Shown in pieces: positions 1 to 9,300 of a stretch of 64,000 nucleotides of DNA. The notes beneath the pieces are model-generated. The model did not search any database, was not told where the DNA came from, and saw only the letters and a program-made list of their open reading frames with translations. Numbering within the stretch: position 1 is the first letter of the stretch; every line of letters starts with the position of its first letter. The DNA is from Nonomuraea solani (GTDB lineage: Bacteria > Actinomycetota > Actinomycetes > Streptosporangiales > Streptosporangiaceae): positions 186,001-250,000 of the forward strand of contig NZ_FNVT01000014.1 of assembly GCF_900108335.1 (NCBI RefSeq), read 5' to 3'. Position numbers and translations under genes: made by a program.

Positions 1-297
1 CACCATCGACTCACGCGCGTCCAGCACGACGCGCTCGCCCAGCGCGCCCAGCTTGGTCCACTGCCAGCGCGCGATCACCGCTCCGACGACGAGCAGGCCC
101 AGCAGCGCCGCGATCGGGCCGGCCAGGGAGCCGCCCGTGCCGAGCTCGTCGAGCACCCATTTGGTGACCATGGGCGAGGCCAGGCCCAGCCCGGAGGTCA
201 CGAGCGCCAGCACGAGCCCGAGCGCCAGCGTGCGCGTGTGCGGCCGGGCGAACGACCACAGCACGCGGAGCCGGGGGAACCTCTCTGGAACAGCCAT
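1..297 (-). CDS. ABC transporter permease/ATP-binding protein, N-terminal part (runs off window)
   Basis: This is the first 99 residues of a gene whose 3' end lies outside the window. The protein begins MAVPERFPRLRVLWSFARPH, followed by two hydrophobic segments (about residues 22-45 and 62-80) separated by a TKWVLDELG loop. That is the usual start of the type I ABC exporter membrane domain fused to an ATPase. No ATP-binding part is visible here, so the half-transporter reading rests on the N-terminal pattern alone. The gene is divergent from a TetR regulator 74 bp away, the common arrangement for a drug or lipid exporter under local repression. The ATG at 297 is the only good start; a purine-rich stretch lies upstream but there is no strong ribosome binding site. 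Confidence 0.7.
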   Translation of the reverse strand, partial: MAVPERFPRLRVLWSFARPHTRTLALGLVLALVTSGLGLASPMVTKWVLDELGTGGSLAGPIAALLGLLVVGAVIARWQWTKLGALGERVVLDARESMV

Positions 298-306
298 ACC
301 TAAAAT

Positions 307-351
307 GGAACATTCTTGTTCCGAAAAAGTCAAATTCATTCCATAATGGAA
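307..351. promoter_or_regulatory. Two inverted repeats between ABC exporter and TetR gene (candidate TetR operator)
   Basis: Two palindromes sit in the 74-bp divergent gap. GGAACA-ttct-TGTTCC is at 307-322 and TTCCAT-a-ATGGAA is at 339-351. They share the TGGAA half-site. The stretch is AT-rich compared with its flanks. TetR-family repressors normally bind such repeats between their own gene and the divergent target, so this is a natural autoregulatory operator. Which repeat is the true site cannot be told from sequence. Confidence 0.5.
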
Positions 352-371
352 GTACGCGCTACCGTAGTCTC

Positions 372-938
372 ATGGACACAGACGCCCCCACCGGCGCCCG
401 GGCGCGAACCAGGCGAGCCATCCTTGACGCGGCCCTGACGGTTCTCGCCCAGAACGCGGCGGCCTCCCTCGCCGACATCGCGGTCGCCGCCGGGGTGGGG
501 CGCACCACGATCCACCGCTACTTCCCCGAGCGGTCCGACCTGCTGGCCGCGATCGGCACGTACCTGCTGGAGCGGATCGACGCGGCGACCGTCCGCGCCC
601 GCCTGGAAGATGGGGCCGCCGACGCGGCGCTGGAGCGGGTCTGCCAGGAATACTTCGAGCTCGGCGACGCCCTGCTGTTCGCCTTCGAGAACCCGAGCCT
701 GGCGCAGTGGGCGGGCTGGGAGACCGAGACCGAGTCCGACAGGGCACTGGCCCGGCTCGTCGAGCGCGGCCACGCCGAGGGCGCCCTCGATCCGCGCATG
801 CCGGCGTCCTGGGTGTCCGAGACGATGTGGGCGCTGCTCTACACCGCCTGGCAGCACACCCGGACGAACGAGGCCCCCAAGCACGCCGCCCTGGATCTGT
901 GCCTCCATACCCTCAGAAAGGCGACCCGCGCCGGCTAG
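372..938 (+). CDS. TetR/AcrR family transcriptional regulator
   Basis: A 188-residue protein with a typical TetR DNA-binding domain: helix 1 RRAILDAALTVLAQ, then the helix-turn-helix LADIAVAAGVGRTTIHRYF and the ERSDLL boundary (about residues 15-62). The C-terminal two thirds is the variable ligand-binding half, with no recognisable specificity. It is divergent from the truncated ABC exporter gene and very probably represses it and itself through the palindromes in the shared promoter. The ATG at 372 is supported by a normal N-terminus but has no clear Shine-Dalgarno sequence. The inducer is unknown; a hydrophobic drug or lipid exported by the pump is the usual case for this arrangement. Confidence 0.88.
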   Translation: MDTDAPTGARARTRRAILDAALTVLAQNAAASLADIAVAAGVGRTTIHRYFPERSDLLAAIGTYLLERIDAATVRARLEDGAADAALERVCQEYFELGDALLFAFENPSLAQWAGWETETESDRALARLVERGHAEGALDPRMPASWVSETMWALLYTAWQHTRTNEAPKHAALDLCLHTLRKATRAG

Positions 939-1112
939 CTTCAGCGCGGATGTGACCTGTTCGTTACCGAAATTGGGCATGGGATGCCGATCCATGGGGC
1001 ATTCTTGATCTCGAAGTCCAAGCAGAGGGCTTCTCCTACGAAACATCGTGGTGTGCCTCTGCCTGGGCTTTTTCCATGTGCGGGGCCGCCTGAGACATTT
1101 GTGGAGTATCAG

Positions 1113-1883
1113 ATGGCCGTCCTGGAGATCGCGTTCGAAGACATGACCGCCGAGCAACTGCTGGCGGAGCTGAACCGGCCGGAGATCGGCGAGTGGCACC
1201 AGACTCGCATCCGTGAGCGCGTCGTCGAGATGTACACCGGCCTCGTCGGCGAGGTCACCCGCCGCTACCGCTACCGCGGCGAGTCCATGGAGGACCTGCG
1301 CCAGGCCGCGTACGTCGGCCTCATGAAGGCCATCAACGGCTTCGACCCCGAGCTGGGTCACGAGTTCCGCGGCTACGCCATGATCACCATGGTCGGCGAG
1401 GTCAAGCGCCACTTCCGCGACCGCACCTGGGCCATCCGGGTGCCGCGGGTCTACCAGGAGCGCCGCCTGGAGCTCAACAAGGCCACGCAGGAGCTCACCC
1501 AGGAGCTCGGCCACTCGCCGACCGTCGCGGAGCTGTCGGCCAGGATGGGCATCTCCGAGGAGGACGTGCTCCTCACGCTCGACGCGGCCACCGCGTACAA
1601 CACGCTGTCCCTCGACGCCCCCGTCGGCGGCGAGGACGACGCGGCCGACCTGGGCGACTTCCTGCCCGCGCAGGACGACACGCTGGACACCATGCTCGGC
1701 AGGCACGCGATCAAGCCGCTGATCGACGCGCTGCCGGAAAGGGAGCGCAACATCCTGCTGATGCGCTTCTACGGGAACATGACCCAGTCCGAGATCGCCA
1801 CCGAGTTCGGCATCTCGCAGATGCACGTCTCCCGGATCCTGCGCTCCGTGCTCACCAAGCTGCGCAAGGCCCTGTCCGACTGA
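1113..1883 (+). CDS. RNA polymerase sigma factor, SigB/SigF/SigG family
   Basis: A 256-residue group 3 sigma factor. Region 2 includes ESMEDLRQAAYVGLMKAING and the FRGYAMITMVGEVKRHFRD core-binding/-10 recognition helix. Region 3 contains RVPRVYQERRLELNKA, and region 4 ends in SEIATEFGISQMHVSRILR, the -35 recognition helix-turn-helix. The open frame extends 43 codons upstream, but the ATG at 1113 has a GGAG about 7 bases before it and starts like family members, so it is preferred. Members of this family run stress and development regulons in actinomycetes and are controlled by anti-sigma/antagonist switches. None is encoded next to this gene, so its partner must lie elsewhere. Confidence 0.9.
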   Translation: MAVLEIAFEDMTAEQLLAELNRPEIGEWHQTRIRERVVEMYTGLVGEVTRRYRYRGESMEDLRQAAYVGLMKAINGFDPELGHEFRGYAMITMVGEVKRHFRDRTWAIRVPRVYQERRLELNKATQELTQELGHSPTVAELSARMGISEEDVLLTLDAATAYNTLSLDAPVGGEDDAADLGDFLPAQDDTLDTMLGRHAIKPLIDALPERERNILLMRFYGNMTQSEIATEFGISQMHVSRILRSVLTKLRKALSD

Positions 1884-1931
1884 GACGGGATTCACTCGAA
1901 CCACCGCACCGCACCGCGCGTACCCCCATGT

Positions 1932-2426
1932 ATGCGTTGGAGCTTGATGGTGCCGGCACTGCTGGGCATGGTCCTGATGACCGGCTGCGCCGCGGCGGCG
2001 GACACGACGGTGGATCACGTCCAGGCCGACGTGACGTTCAGCAAGGACATGATCGGACATCACCAGGAGACGATCCGCCTGGCCGAGGCGGGCGCGAAAC
2101 AGGGCGGCAGCGCGTACGTGCGCGACCTGAGCAAGAAGCTCATCGCGGCCGAGCAGACGGACATCGACATGATGGCGTCCTGGCTGCAGTCCTGGCAGGT
2201 CGCGGTGCCCGTCGCCGGAGCGCGGGCGGCGGGGGCGGACATCCCGGCCGGGGACGGCTTCGACGAGCAGTGGCTGAAGGCGCTCTCCGAGCACCTGAAG
2301 CACGGCGTCCACATGTCCGAGCAGGTGAAGACGGAGGGTGAGCACGGCCCCACGAAGGAGATGGCCGAACGGCTCATCAAGGAGCAGAGCGCCGAGCTGG
2401 CGGAGATCGACAAGCGGCTGTCGTGA
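1932..2426 (+). CDS. DUF305 family lipoprotein
   Basis: A 164-residue exported protein. The N-terminus MRWSLMVPALLGMVLMTGC is a lipoprotein signal with a C at residue 19, so the mature protein would be membrane-anchored on the outside. The mature part carries the DUF305 pattern KDMIGHHQETIRLAE and later HLKHGVHMSEQ, a ferritin-like four-helix fold with conserved His and Met. Family members are often found beside copper genes. It overlaps the next gene, a CopD-CtaG fusion, by 4 nt (GTGA), so the two are translationally coupled and probably work together in copper handling at the membrane. An alternative ATG at 1947 has a GGAG at 1939-1942 but would lose the positive charge of the signal peptide. 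Confidence 0.82.
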   Translation: MRWSLMVPALLGMVLMTGCAAAADTTVDHVQADVTFSKDMIGHHQETIRLAEAGAKQGGSAYVRDLSKKLIAAEQTDIDMMASWLQSWQVAVPVAGARAAGADIPAGDGFDEQWLKALSEHLKHGVHMSEQVKTEGEHGPTKEMAERLIKEQSAELAEIDKRLS

Positions 2427-4306
2427 CGACGATGAGGGCGTCGGCCCGGATCTCCGCCGGCACCGCGGTCGCCGTGGGCCTCGTGGCGCTGGTGCTCGTG
2501 CTGCCGCTGGGCGGGGCCGCCGAGCCGCAGATCGCCGGGCTGCCCACCGCGGGCCCGCTGACCGAGCGCGCGCTGATGCTGGCCCGGTTCCTGTTCGACC
2601 TGTGCGGGGTCGGCACCGTCGGAACGCTGCTCGCGGCCGCCGTCCTGGCGCCGCGCGACTCGCCGGAGAAGGCGGCCTGCGTGCGCGCGGCCGGCTGGTG
2701 GGCGCTCGGCTGGACGGTCACCGCGCTGCTCGTCTACGTGCTGACCGTGTCGGACGTCGTCGCGCTGCCGGTCACGGAGCTGCTCGCCGATCCCGGCCTG
2801 CTGCGCACCGGCGGCTCCATCCCGCAGGCCGAAGCCCTGCTGCTCGTGCTGGCCATGACCCTCGCGACGGGCCTGGCCACCCGGCTGCGGCGGCTGCCCG
2901 CGTGGGTTCCGCTCGTGGTCGCCGCGGCGGGGCTGCTCCCGCCCGCGTACGTCGGCCACGCGGCCTCCGCCGGCGACCACGACCTGGCCGTGTCCGCCCT
3001 GACGGCGCACCTGCTGGCCATGGCGGTGTGGGTCGGCGGCCTGGGCGCGGTGCTCCTGCACTTCCGCCGCTCCGCGAGCCTGCGGATCGTGCTGCCCAGG
3101 TTCAGCACGATCGCGCTGTGCTGTTTCGCCGCGGTGACGGTCTCCGGCGTGGCCGCCGCGTGGGTGCGGCTGCCCGAGGTGTCTGATCTGTGGCGTACGG
3201 AGTACGGCTGGTTCCTGCTGGCCAAGTCCGCCGCGCTGGCGCTCCTGGCGATGTTCGGCTGGACGCACCGGCAGCGGACGGTGGACCGCGTCGCCGACCG
3301 CAGCGTGCGCCACGTCTTCGTCCGGCTGGCCGTGGGCGAGGTGATCGTGATGGCGGCGGCGATGGCCCTGGCCGTCGGCCTGTCGCGGACCCCGCCACCG
3401 GTCCCGGCCGCGGAGCCGGCCGGTAACGAGCACGACCTGCTGGAGTACGCGCTGGCCCCGGTCTCGCCCAGCGCCCTGTTCACCGAGGTCCGCCCCGACG
3501 CGTTGATCCTGCTGCTCCTGGCGCTGCCCGCGCTGGCCTACCAGATCGGCACGCGCCGCGCCGGCCCCTGGCCGTACGGCCGCACGCTGGCCTGGTACGC
3601 CGGCCTGGCGCTGATCGGGTTCGTGCTGCTCGGCGGCGTCGGCGGTTACGCGCGGGCGATGCTGTCGATCCACGCCGTGCAGCAGGTCGTGCTCACCGTG
3701 GTCGCGCCGCTGCTGCTCTGCCTCGGCGCGCCGCTCACCCTGGCGGGCCGGGCCACGACCGCCTCGTCGCAGTACGGGAGGATCGGTTCGCGGGCTCCCG
3801 GGCGGGCGTTGTTCGGGTGGGCGCTGGTGGCGTACGTGCCGGCGTTGCCGCTGCTGCACCGTACCGGCTGGCTCCAATGGTCGTTGTCCGGACATGTCGC
3901 CCATCTGGCGACGGCGTTCCTGCTGCTCGGCGCTTCCCTGCCGGTCTTCTGGCTGCTGACGGCCGTGGACCCGCTGCCCCGGGTCTCCTGGGCCTTCCGG
4001 GCCGGGGCGCTGACCGTGGTGGCGGCCGTGCACCTGGTGGTGGGCGTTTCCCTGCTGTTCGGAACCCTGGCCGGGGCCGACTGGTTCCTGGTCGTGGCCC
4101 CGCCCGGCGCGCCCGACCTGTTCGACGACCAGCGGCTGGCCGCGGCCGTCTACCTGCTCGGGCCGCTGCTCCCGCTCTCGCTCCTGGCCGTACGGCTGCT
4201 GCGGGCCCGGCGACCGGCACCCGAGCAGCCTGAGAAGGCGCTACCGCGATCGCAGTACGCGCGTCCGGTACCCGTGAATGAGGGAGCGGGCGCCGATCGG
4301 CCATAG
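2423..4306 (+). CDS. Fused CopD copper-resistance / CtaG cytochrome c oxidase assembly membrane protein
   Basis: A 627-residue polytopic membrane protein. The first half (to about residue 320) has eight or so membrane segments with CopD features, including GHAASAGDHDLAVSALTAHL and the TEYGWFLLAKSAALALL segment. The second half (about 370-610) is a CtaG (caa3_CtaG) domain with SIHAVQQVVLTVVAPLLLCLG and LSGHVAHLATAFLLLGAS, and a late FDDQRLAAAVYLLG helix. His residues near the membrane surface would carry copper. The fusion is common in actinobacteria and is thought to deliver copper across the membrane for oxidase assembly. It starts at GTG 2423 overlapping the DUF305 stop; an ATG at 2432 is also possible. 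Copper supply is family knowledge; the exact role here is inferred. Confidence 0.87.
   Translation: MTTMRASARISAGTAVAVGLVALVLVLPLGGAAEPQIAGLPTAGPLTERALMLARFLFDLCGVGTVGTLLAAAVLAPRDSPEKAACVRAAGWWALGWTVTALLVYVLTVSDVVALPVTELLADPGLLRTGGSIPQAEALLLVLAMTLATGLATRLRRLPAWVPLVVAAAGLLPPAYVGHAASAGDHDLAVSALTAHLLAMAVWVGGLGAVLLHFRRSASLRIVLPRFSTIALCCFAAVTVSGVAAAWVRLPEVSDLWRTEYGWFLLAKSAALALLAMFGWTHRQRTVDRVADRSVRHVFVRLAVGEVIVMAAAMALAVGLSRTPPPVPAAEPAGNEHDLLEYALAPVSPSALFTEVRPDALILLLLALPALAYQIGTRRAGPWPYGRTLAWYAGLALIGFVLLGGVGGYARAMLSIHAVQQVVLTVVAPLLLCLGAPLTLAGRATTASSQYGRIGSRAPGRALFGWALVAYVPALPLLHRTGWLQWSLSGHVAHLATAFLLLGASLPVFWLLTAVDPLPRVSWAFRAGALTVVAAVHLVVGVSLLFGTLAGADWFLVVAPPGAPDLFDDQRLAAAVYLLGPLLPLSLLAVRLLRARRPAPEQPEKALPRSQYARPVPVNEGAGADRP
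4242..4257. promoter_or_regulatory. 16-bp palindromic motif upstream of the two-component system (site 1)
   Basis: TACCGCGATCGCAGTA has dyad symmetry TAC-n-GCGATCGC-n-GTA and lies 58 bp before the histidine kinase start, inside the end of the copD-ctaG gene. A nearly identical copy (15 of 16 positions when reversed) lies at 6193-6208 before the RND pump. Two copies placed just ahead of the sensor-regulator operon and its neighbouring pump are what a NarL-type response regulator operator would look like. Confidence 0.5.
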
Positions 4307-4315
4307 CGTGGAACA

Positions 4316-5515
4316 GTGAGTTTGCTGAGCTGGGCGAGACGGGTGCCGCGCGTCTGGGACATCGTGCTGGCCGCGTTCCTCTACATCGCGACGCTTCTGG
4401 CCCCCTATGCCGAGAGGCACGCGCCACCGAGGCCGCGTCCCCCGTGGGCGACGACGACCGACCCGCTCACCATGGAGGCCGTCGTGATCGGCCTGGTGGT
4501 CTGCGGCGCGCTGGTGTTCCGGCGGAGCCACCCGCGGGCCGCCCTGGCCGCGTGCCTGGGCGGCCTCGTCGTCTACTTCGCGCTCGGCGGCGACCGCACC
4601 CCGCTCGACCTGGGCCCGATGATCGCCGTGTACACCGTGGCCCTGCACAGCGCGCGCCGGACGGCCTGGTTCACCGGGCTGGCCGTCTCGCTCGTCCTGG
4701 CCGGATCCAGGTTCGTGTTCGCGGGGGAGTCGCTGGTGGCGCCCGAGCTGCTGGCGCAGGTGGCCTGGATCGGCATGGCCACCGCCATCGGGGACGCGGT
4801 GCGCAGCCGCCGGGCGTACGTGGCCGCCATCGAGGAACGGGCGCGCAGGGCCGAGGCCACCCGCGAGGAGGAGGCCGAGCGCCGCGTGATGGAGGAACGC
4901 CTGCGCATCGCCCGTGAGCTGCACGACGTGCTGGCCCACCACATCGCGCTCATCAACGTCCAGGCCCAGGTCGCGGCGCACGTGCTGGACAGCAGGCCGG
5001 ACGAGGCGCGCCAGGCGCTCGGCCACGTCCGCAACGCGGGCAAGGAGGCGCTGAACGAACTGCGCACCACCGTCGGCCTGTTGCGGCGGCCCGGGAGCCC
5101 CGACGACGTGCCGGCGGAACCGTCGCCCGGCCTCGATCGGCTGCCCGACCTGATCGCCTCGTTCACGGCGGCCGGCCTGAACGTGGAGTGCCTGGCCGAG
5201 GGCGTGCCGAGACCGCTGCCGGCGCCGGTGGAGCTGGCCGCGTTCCGCATCTTCCAGGAGGCGCTGACCAACGTCAGCAAGCACGCCACGGACGCCGGCG
5301 TACACGTGCGGCTCGGCTGGGAGCCCGGCCAGGTGACCGTCCAGGTCACCGACGACGGCCCAGGCGGGCCACCCACCGGGGGAGCGGGGCACGGCCTGAT
5401 CGGGATGCGGGAACGCGCGCTGTCCGTGGGCGGCACCTTCAGCGCGGGACCGGACCGGCGGGGCGGCTGGTGCGTGCACGCCGTGCTGCCAGCGCCGGAA
5501 GGGGCGCTCGCATGA
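4316..5515 (+). CDS. Sensor histidine kinase, NarL/LiaS-type (HisKA_3)
   Basis: A 399-residue kinase. The N-terminal half has about four to five membrane segments (residues 15-165) with little extracellular loop, so it probably senses the membrane itself. A coiled linker EEERARRAEATREEEAERR-like stretch leads to the dimerisation/phosphoacceptor box RIARELHDVLAHHIALI (His in ELHD). The ATPase part has NVSKHA (N box, about residue 320) and DDGPGG and GHGLIGMRERA (G boxes). It starts with GTG at 4316 and its stop overlaps the response regulator start by 4 nt (ATGA), so the pair is co-translated. The signal is unknown; the RND pump downstream and shared motif suggest envelope or drug stress. Confidence 0.92.
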   Translation: MSLLSWARRVPRVWDIVLAAFLYIATLLAPYAERHAPPRPRPPWATTTDPLTMEAVVIGLVVCGALVFRRSHPRAALAACLGGLVVYFALGGDRTPLDLGPMIAVYTVALHSARRTAWFTGLAVSLVLAGSRFVFAGESLVAPELLAQVAWIGMATAIGDAVRSRRAYVAAIEERARRAEATREEEAERRVMEERLRIARELHDVLAHHIALINVQAQVAAHVLDSRPDEARQALGHVRNAGKEALNELRTTVGLLRRPGSPDDVPAEPSPGLDRLPDLIASFTAAGLNVECLAEGVPRPLPAPVELAAFRIFQEALTNVSKHATDAGVHVRLGWEPGQVTVQVTDDGPGGPPTGGAGHGLIGMRERALSVGGTFSAGPDRRGGWCVHAVLPAPEGALA

Positions 5516-6177
5516 GCGTCCGTGTCCTGCTGGCCGACGACCAGGCGCTGGTCAGGGCCGGGTTCCGGGTGCTGGTGGAGACCGCGCCCGACCTGACCGT
5601 GGTGGGCGAGGCCGCCAACGGCGGCGAGGCGGTGCGGCTGGCCGGGGAGACCGGGGCCGACGTGGTCCTGATGGACATCCGCATGCCGGGCATGGACGGC
5701 CTGGCCGCGACCAGGGAGATCACCAAGAGCGGCACGGCGACCCGGGTGCTGGTGCTGACGACGTTCGAGATCGACGAGTACGTCTTCGCCGCGCTGCGGG
5801 CCGGCGCCAGCGGGTTCCTGGGCAAGAGCGTCGAGGCCGAACAGCTCCAGGAGGCCATCCGGGTGGTCGCCAGGGGAGAGGCGCTGCTGTCGCCGTCGGC
5901 CACCCAGGGCCTGATCACCCGCTTCCTGGCCAGCCCGAACGCCCATCCCGACCACCTGCCCGGCGACCTGGCCGTGCTCACCGAACGCGAGCGCGAGATC
6001 ATGATCCTGGTGGCGACCGGCCTGACCAACGACGAGATCGCCCTCCGGCTGGGGATCAGCAGGACGACCGTCAAGACCCACGTCAACCGGGCGATGCTCA
6101 AACTCGGCGCGCATGACCGCGCCCAGCTCGTGATCATCGCGTACGAGACGGGCATGGTTCGACCGCGGCCGCAGTAG
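5512..6177 (+). CDS. Response regulator, NarL/FixJ family
   Basis: A 221-residue response regulator. The receiver domain (residues 1-120) has the acidic pair LLADDQ, the phosphoacceptor Asp in VVLMDIRMPGMDG, the Thr of VLTTF and the Lys of LGKS. The output domain is a LuxR-type helix-turn-helix: LTEREREIMILVATGLTNDE followed by IALRLGISRTTVKTHVNR (about residues 150-200). The ATG at 5512 overlaps the kinase stop. It is the cognate partner of that kinase by position. It probably binds the TACnGCGATCGCnGTA motif found before both the kinase gene and the RND gene; this is an inference. Confidence 0.93.
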   Translation: MSVRVLLADDQALVRAGFRVLVETAPDLTVVGEAANGGEAVRLAGETGADVVLMDIRMPGMDGLAATREITKSGTATRVLVLTTFEIDEYVFAALRAGASGFLGKSVEAEQLQEAIRVVARGEALLSPSATQGLITRFLASPNAHPDHLPGDLAVLTEREREIMILVATGLTNDEIALRLGISRTTVKTHVNRAMLKLGAHDRAQLVIIAYETGMVRPRPQ

Positions 6178-6192
6178 CGGGCCACGGCCCCG

Positions 6193-6208
6193 TACGGCGA
6201 TCGCGGTA
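6193..6208. promoter_or_regulatory. 16-bp palindromic motif upstream of the RND pump (site 2)
   Basis: TACGGCGATCGCGGTA is the second copy of the motif at 4242-4257, in the opposite orientation. It lies 102 bp before the RND start and 15 bp after the response regulator stop. Other GCGATCGC octamers in the window (for example near 10931 and 12300) lack the TAC/GTA ends, which makes the pair specific. Confidence 0.5.
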
Positions 6209-6310
6209 GATCAGGACCATCCCCAGGTCGGAAATTTCCTTCGTATACGGCAACAAGGCTTGAGACATCGGGCCGCGCGGCCTGACCCGAATGCGAAGAG
6301 AAGTGGACCG

Positions 6311-9300
6311 ATGTCGTTCCTGGCCAGATTGAGCCTCGCCAACCGAGGCCTCGTCGCGCTCGTCACCCTCGCGGTGACGGCCTTCGGGATCTTCACCATC
6401 CCCCAGCTGAAACAGCAGCTCCTGCCCTCGCTGGCCTTCCCGCAGGTCTCGATCATCGCGGCCTACCCGGGCGCGGCGCCGCAGATCGTCGAGGACGGTG
6501 TCACCGTCCCCATCGAGGACGCGGTACGCGGCCTGACCGGGGTCACCGGCGTCACCTCGACCTCGCGGGAGTCCAGCTCGACGATCCAGGTGGCCTTCGA
6601 CTTCGGCACGGACGTCGACGCCGCCCAGAGCGACATCCAGCAGGCCGTGGACCGGCTGTCGCTCCCCGATGACGTGGACCCGCAGGTCGCCGTGGGCAGC
6701 ACCGACGACCTGCCGGTCATGCAGCTGGCCGCCGCCTCCGACGAGGGCCAGCAGGGGCTCGCCGACCGGCTGTCCACCCAGGTGGTGCCGACGCTCGCGG
6801 GCATCGAGGGCGTCAAGGAGGCCACCGTCACGGGCCTTCGCGCCGAGGTCATCACGATCACGCCCGACGAGGACGAGCTCAAGGACAAGGGACTGGACGC
6901 CTCGGCGATCTCCAGCGCGATCCAGAACGCGGGCAACCCGCTGCCCGCCGGCACGCTGACCAAGTCGGGGACCGCGCTGAGCGTCCAGGTGGGCAGCCGG
7001 TTCGACGGCGTCGCCGACCTGAAGGACCTCTACCTCACCCCGGCGGCGGCACCCGCGCAGCAGCCCGCCCAGCAGACTCAGCAGCCCGGCCGTCCCGGCG
7101 CCCAGCCCCAGCAGGCGAAGCCCGCCCCCAAGCCCGACCCGGTGCGGCTGGGCGACGTGGCGAGCGTGAAACTGGGCCTGGCCGACTCCGCCACGCTGAC
7201 CCGTACCGACGGCAAACCGAGCCTGGGCATCTCGATCACCATGAAGCCCGACGGCAACGCCGTGTCGATCTCCGACGAGGTCAGGGCCGAGCTGCCCGCC
7301 CTCGCCCGGCAGCTCGGCGGCCAGAGCAGCCTCACCATCGTGTTCGACCAGGCCCCCTCGGTCGAGCAGGCCATCGAGAGCCTCACCACGGAGGGCCTGC
7401 TCGGCCTGGCCATGGCGGTCCTGATCATCCTGGTGTTCCTGTTCTCGATCCGCTCCACCCTGGTGACCGCGGTCTCCATCCCGCTGTCGGTGCTGATCGC
7501 GCTGATCGCGCTGTGGGCCTGGGACTACTCGCTCAACATGCTCACCCTCGGCGCCCTGACCATCGCCGTCGGCCGGGTGGTGGACGACTCGATCGTGGTC
7601 CTGGAGAACATCAAACGCCATTTGTCGTACGGCGAGCGCAAACGGCAGGCCATCGAGAATGGCGTGCGCGAGGTCGCCGGAGCCGTCACCGCCTCCACCC
7701 TGACCACGGTCGCCGTCTTCCTGCCCATCGCCTTCGTCGGCGGCCTGGTCGGCGAGCTGTTCGGGTCGTTCTCCATCACCGTGACGGTGGCGCTGCTGGC
7801 CTCGCTGCTGGTGTCGCTGACCGTCGTGCCGGTGCTCAGCTACTGGTTCCTGAAGCCGGGCAAGAAGGAGACCGGCCGCGACGTGGCCGAGGAGCGCGAG
7901 CGGCGCAGCCCGCTGCAGCGCGCCTACGTGCCGGTCATCCGGTTCGCCACCCGGCACCGCCTGTCCACGGTCGCCGCCGCGCTGGCCATCCTGGCGGGCA
8001 CGCTCGCCCTGATCCCGCGCCTGGAGACCAGCTTCATCGACAACGCCGGCCAGAACACCGTCAGCGTCACCCAGAACCTGCCCGCCGGCACCTCCCTGAC
8101 CGCCGCCGACGCCAAGGCCAAGCAGGTCGAGGACGTGCTGACCGGCATCAAGGACATCGCGTCTTACCAGGTCACCGTGGGTGGCGGCAGCAACGTCAGC
8201 ATGACGGGCGGCGGCCCGCCCGGAGCGGGCGGTGGCGGTGGCGGCGGCACGGCGCGCGCCAGCTACTCCCTCACGCTGCGCGACGGCAGCGAGACCGCCG
8301 CCGTCGAGAACACCCTGCGCGAGCGGCTCGGCGCGCTCACCGACGCCGGTGAGATCAGCGTCGGCCAGTCGGGCGGCTTCGGCGGCGACGGCCTGCAGGT
8401 CGTGGTGCACGCCACCGAACAGGAGGGCCTGCGCGAGGCGGCCGACACCGTACGCGCCGCGATGGCCTCGATGCCCGGCCTGACCGAGGTGACCAGCAGC
8501 GCCGCCGACACCGCGCCGCGCGTGGACGTCACCGTGGACCGCGAGAAGGCCGCCGAGAAGGGCCTGTCGGAGATGGCCATCGGGCAGGCGGTGGCCCAGG
8601 CGTTCCAGGGCGCCACCGTCACCCAGCTCACCTTCGACGACACCACGGCCGACGTCGTCCTGCGTACCGGCGACGTGCCCGCCTCCCTCGGCGAGCTGCG
8701 CGACCTGGAGCTGCCCGGCGGCGTGGAGCTGCGCGACGTCGCCAAGGTCGCGCAGGTCGACGGGCCCGTCTCCGTCACCCGCATCGACGGGCAGCGCAGC
8801 GCCACCGTCTCCGGCAAGTACACCGGCTCCGACCTCGGCACGGCCGGCACCGACCTGGAGAACAGGCTCGCCAAGCTGACCCTGCCCGCCGGGGCCACCT
8901 ACTCCATGGGCGGTGCCAGCGCCGACCAGGCCGAGGCGTTCGGCAGCCTGGGCCTGGCCCTGGTCGCGGCCGTGGCCCTGGTGTTCTTCGTCATGGTCGG
9001 CACCTTCCGCAGCCTGATCCAGCCGCTGATCCTGCTGGTGTCCATCCCGTTCGCCGCCACCGGCGCGATCGGGCTGCTCCTGGTCACCGGCACCCCGCTC
9101 GGCCTCGCCGCCATGATCGGGCTGCTCATGCTGGTCGGCATCGTGGTCACCAACGCGATCGTGCTGCTCGACCTGATCAACCAGTATCGGCGGCAGGGGA
9201 TGCCGCTGCAGGAGGCGGTCGTCGAGGGCGGGCGCAAGCGGCTGCGGCCGATCCTGATGACGGCGCTCGCCACCATCTTCGCCCTCATGCCCATGGCGCT

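Noticed and set aside
954..980. A SigB/SigF-type autoregulatory promoter (GTTC ... GGGCAT) ahead of the sigma factor gene.
   Set aside because: Spacing of 12 bases is too short compared with the usual 14-16 and both boxes deviate, so it is not listed as a feature.
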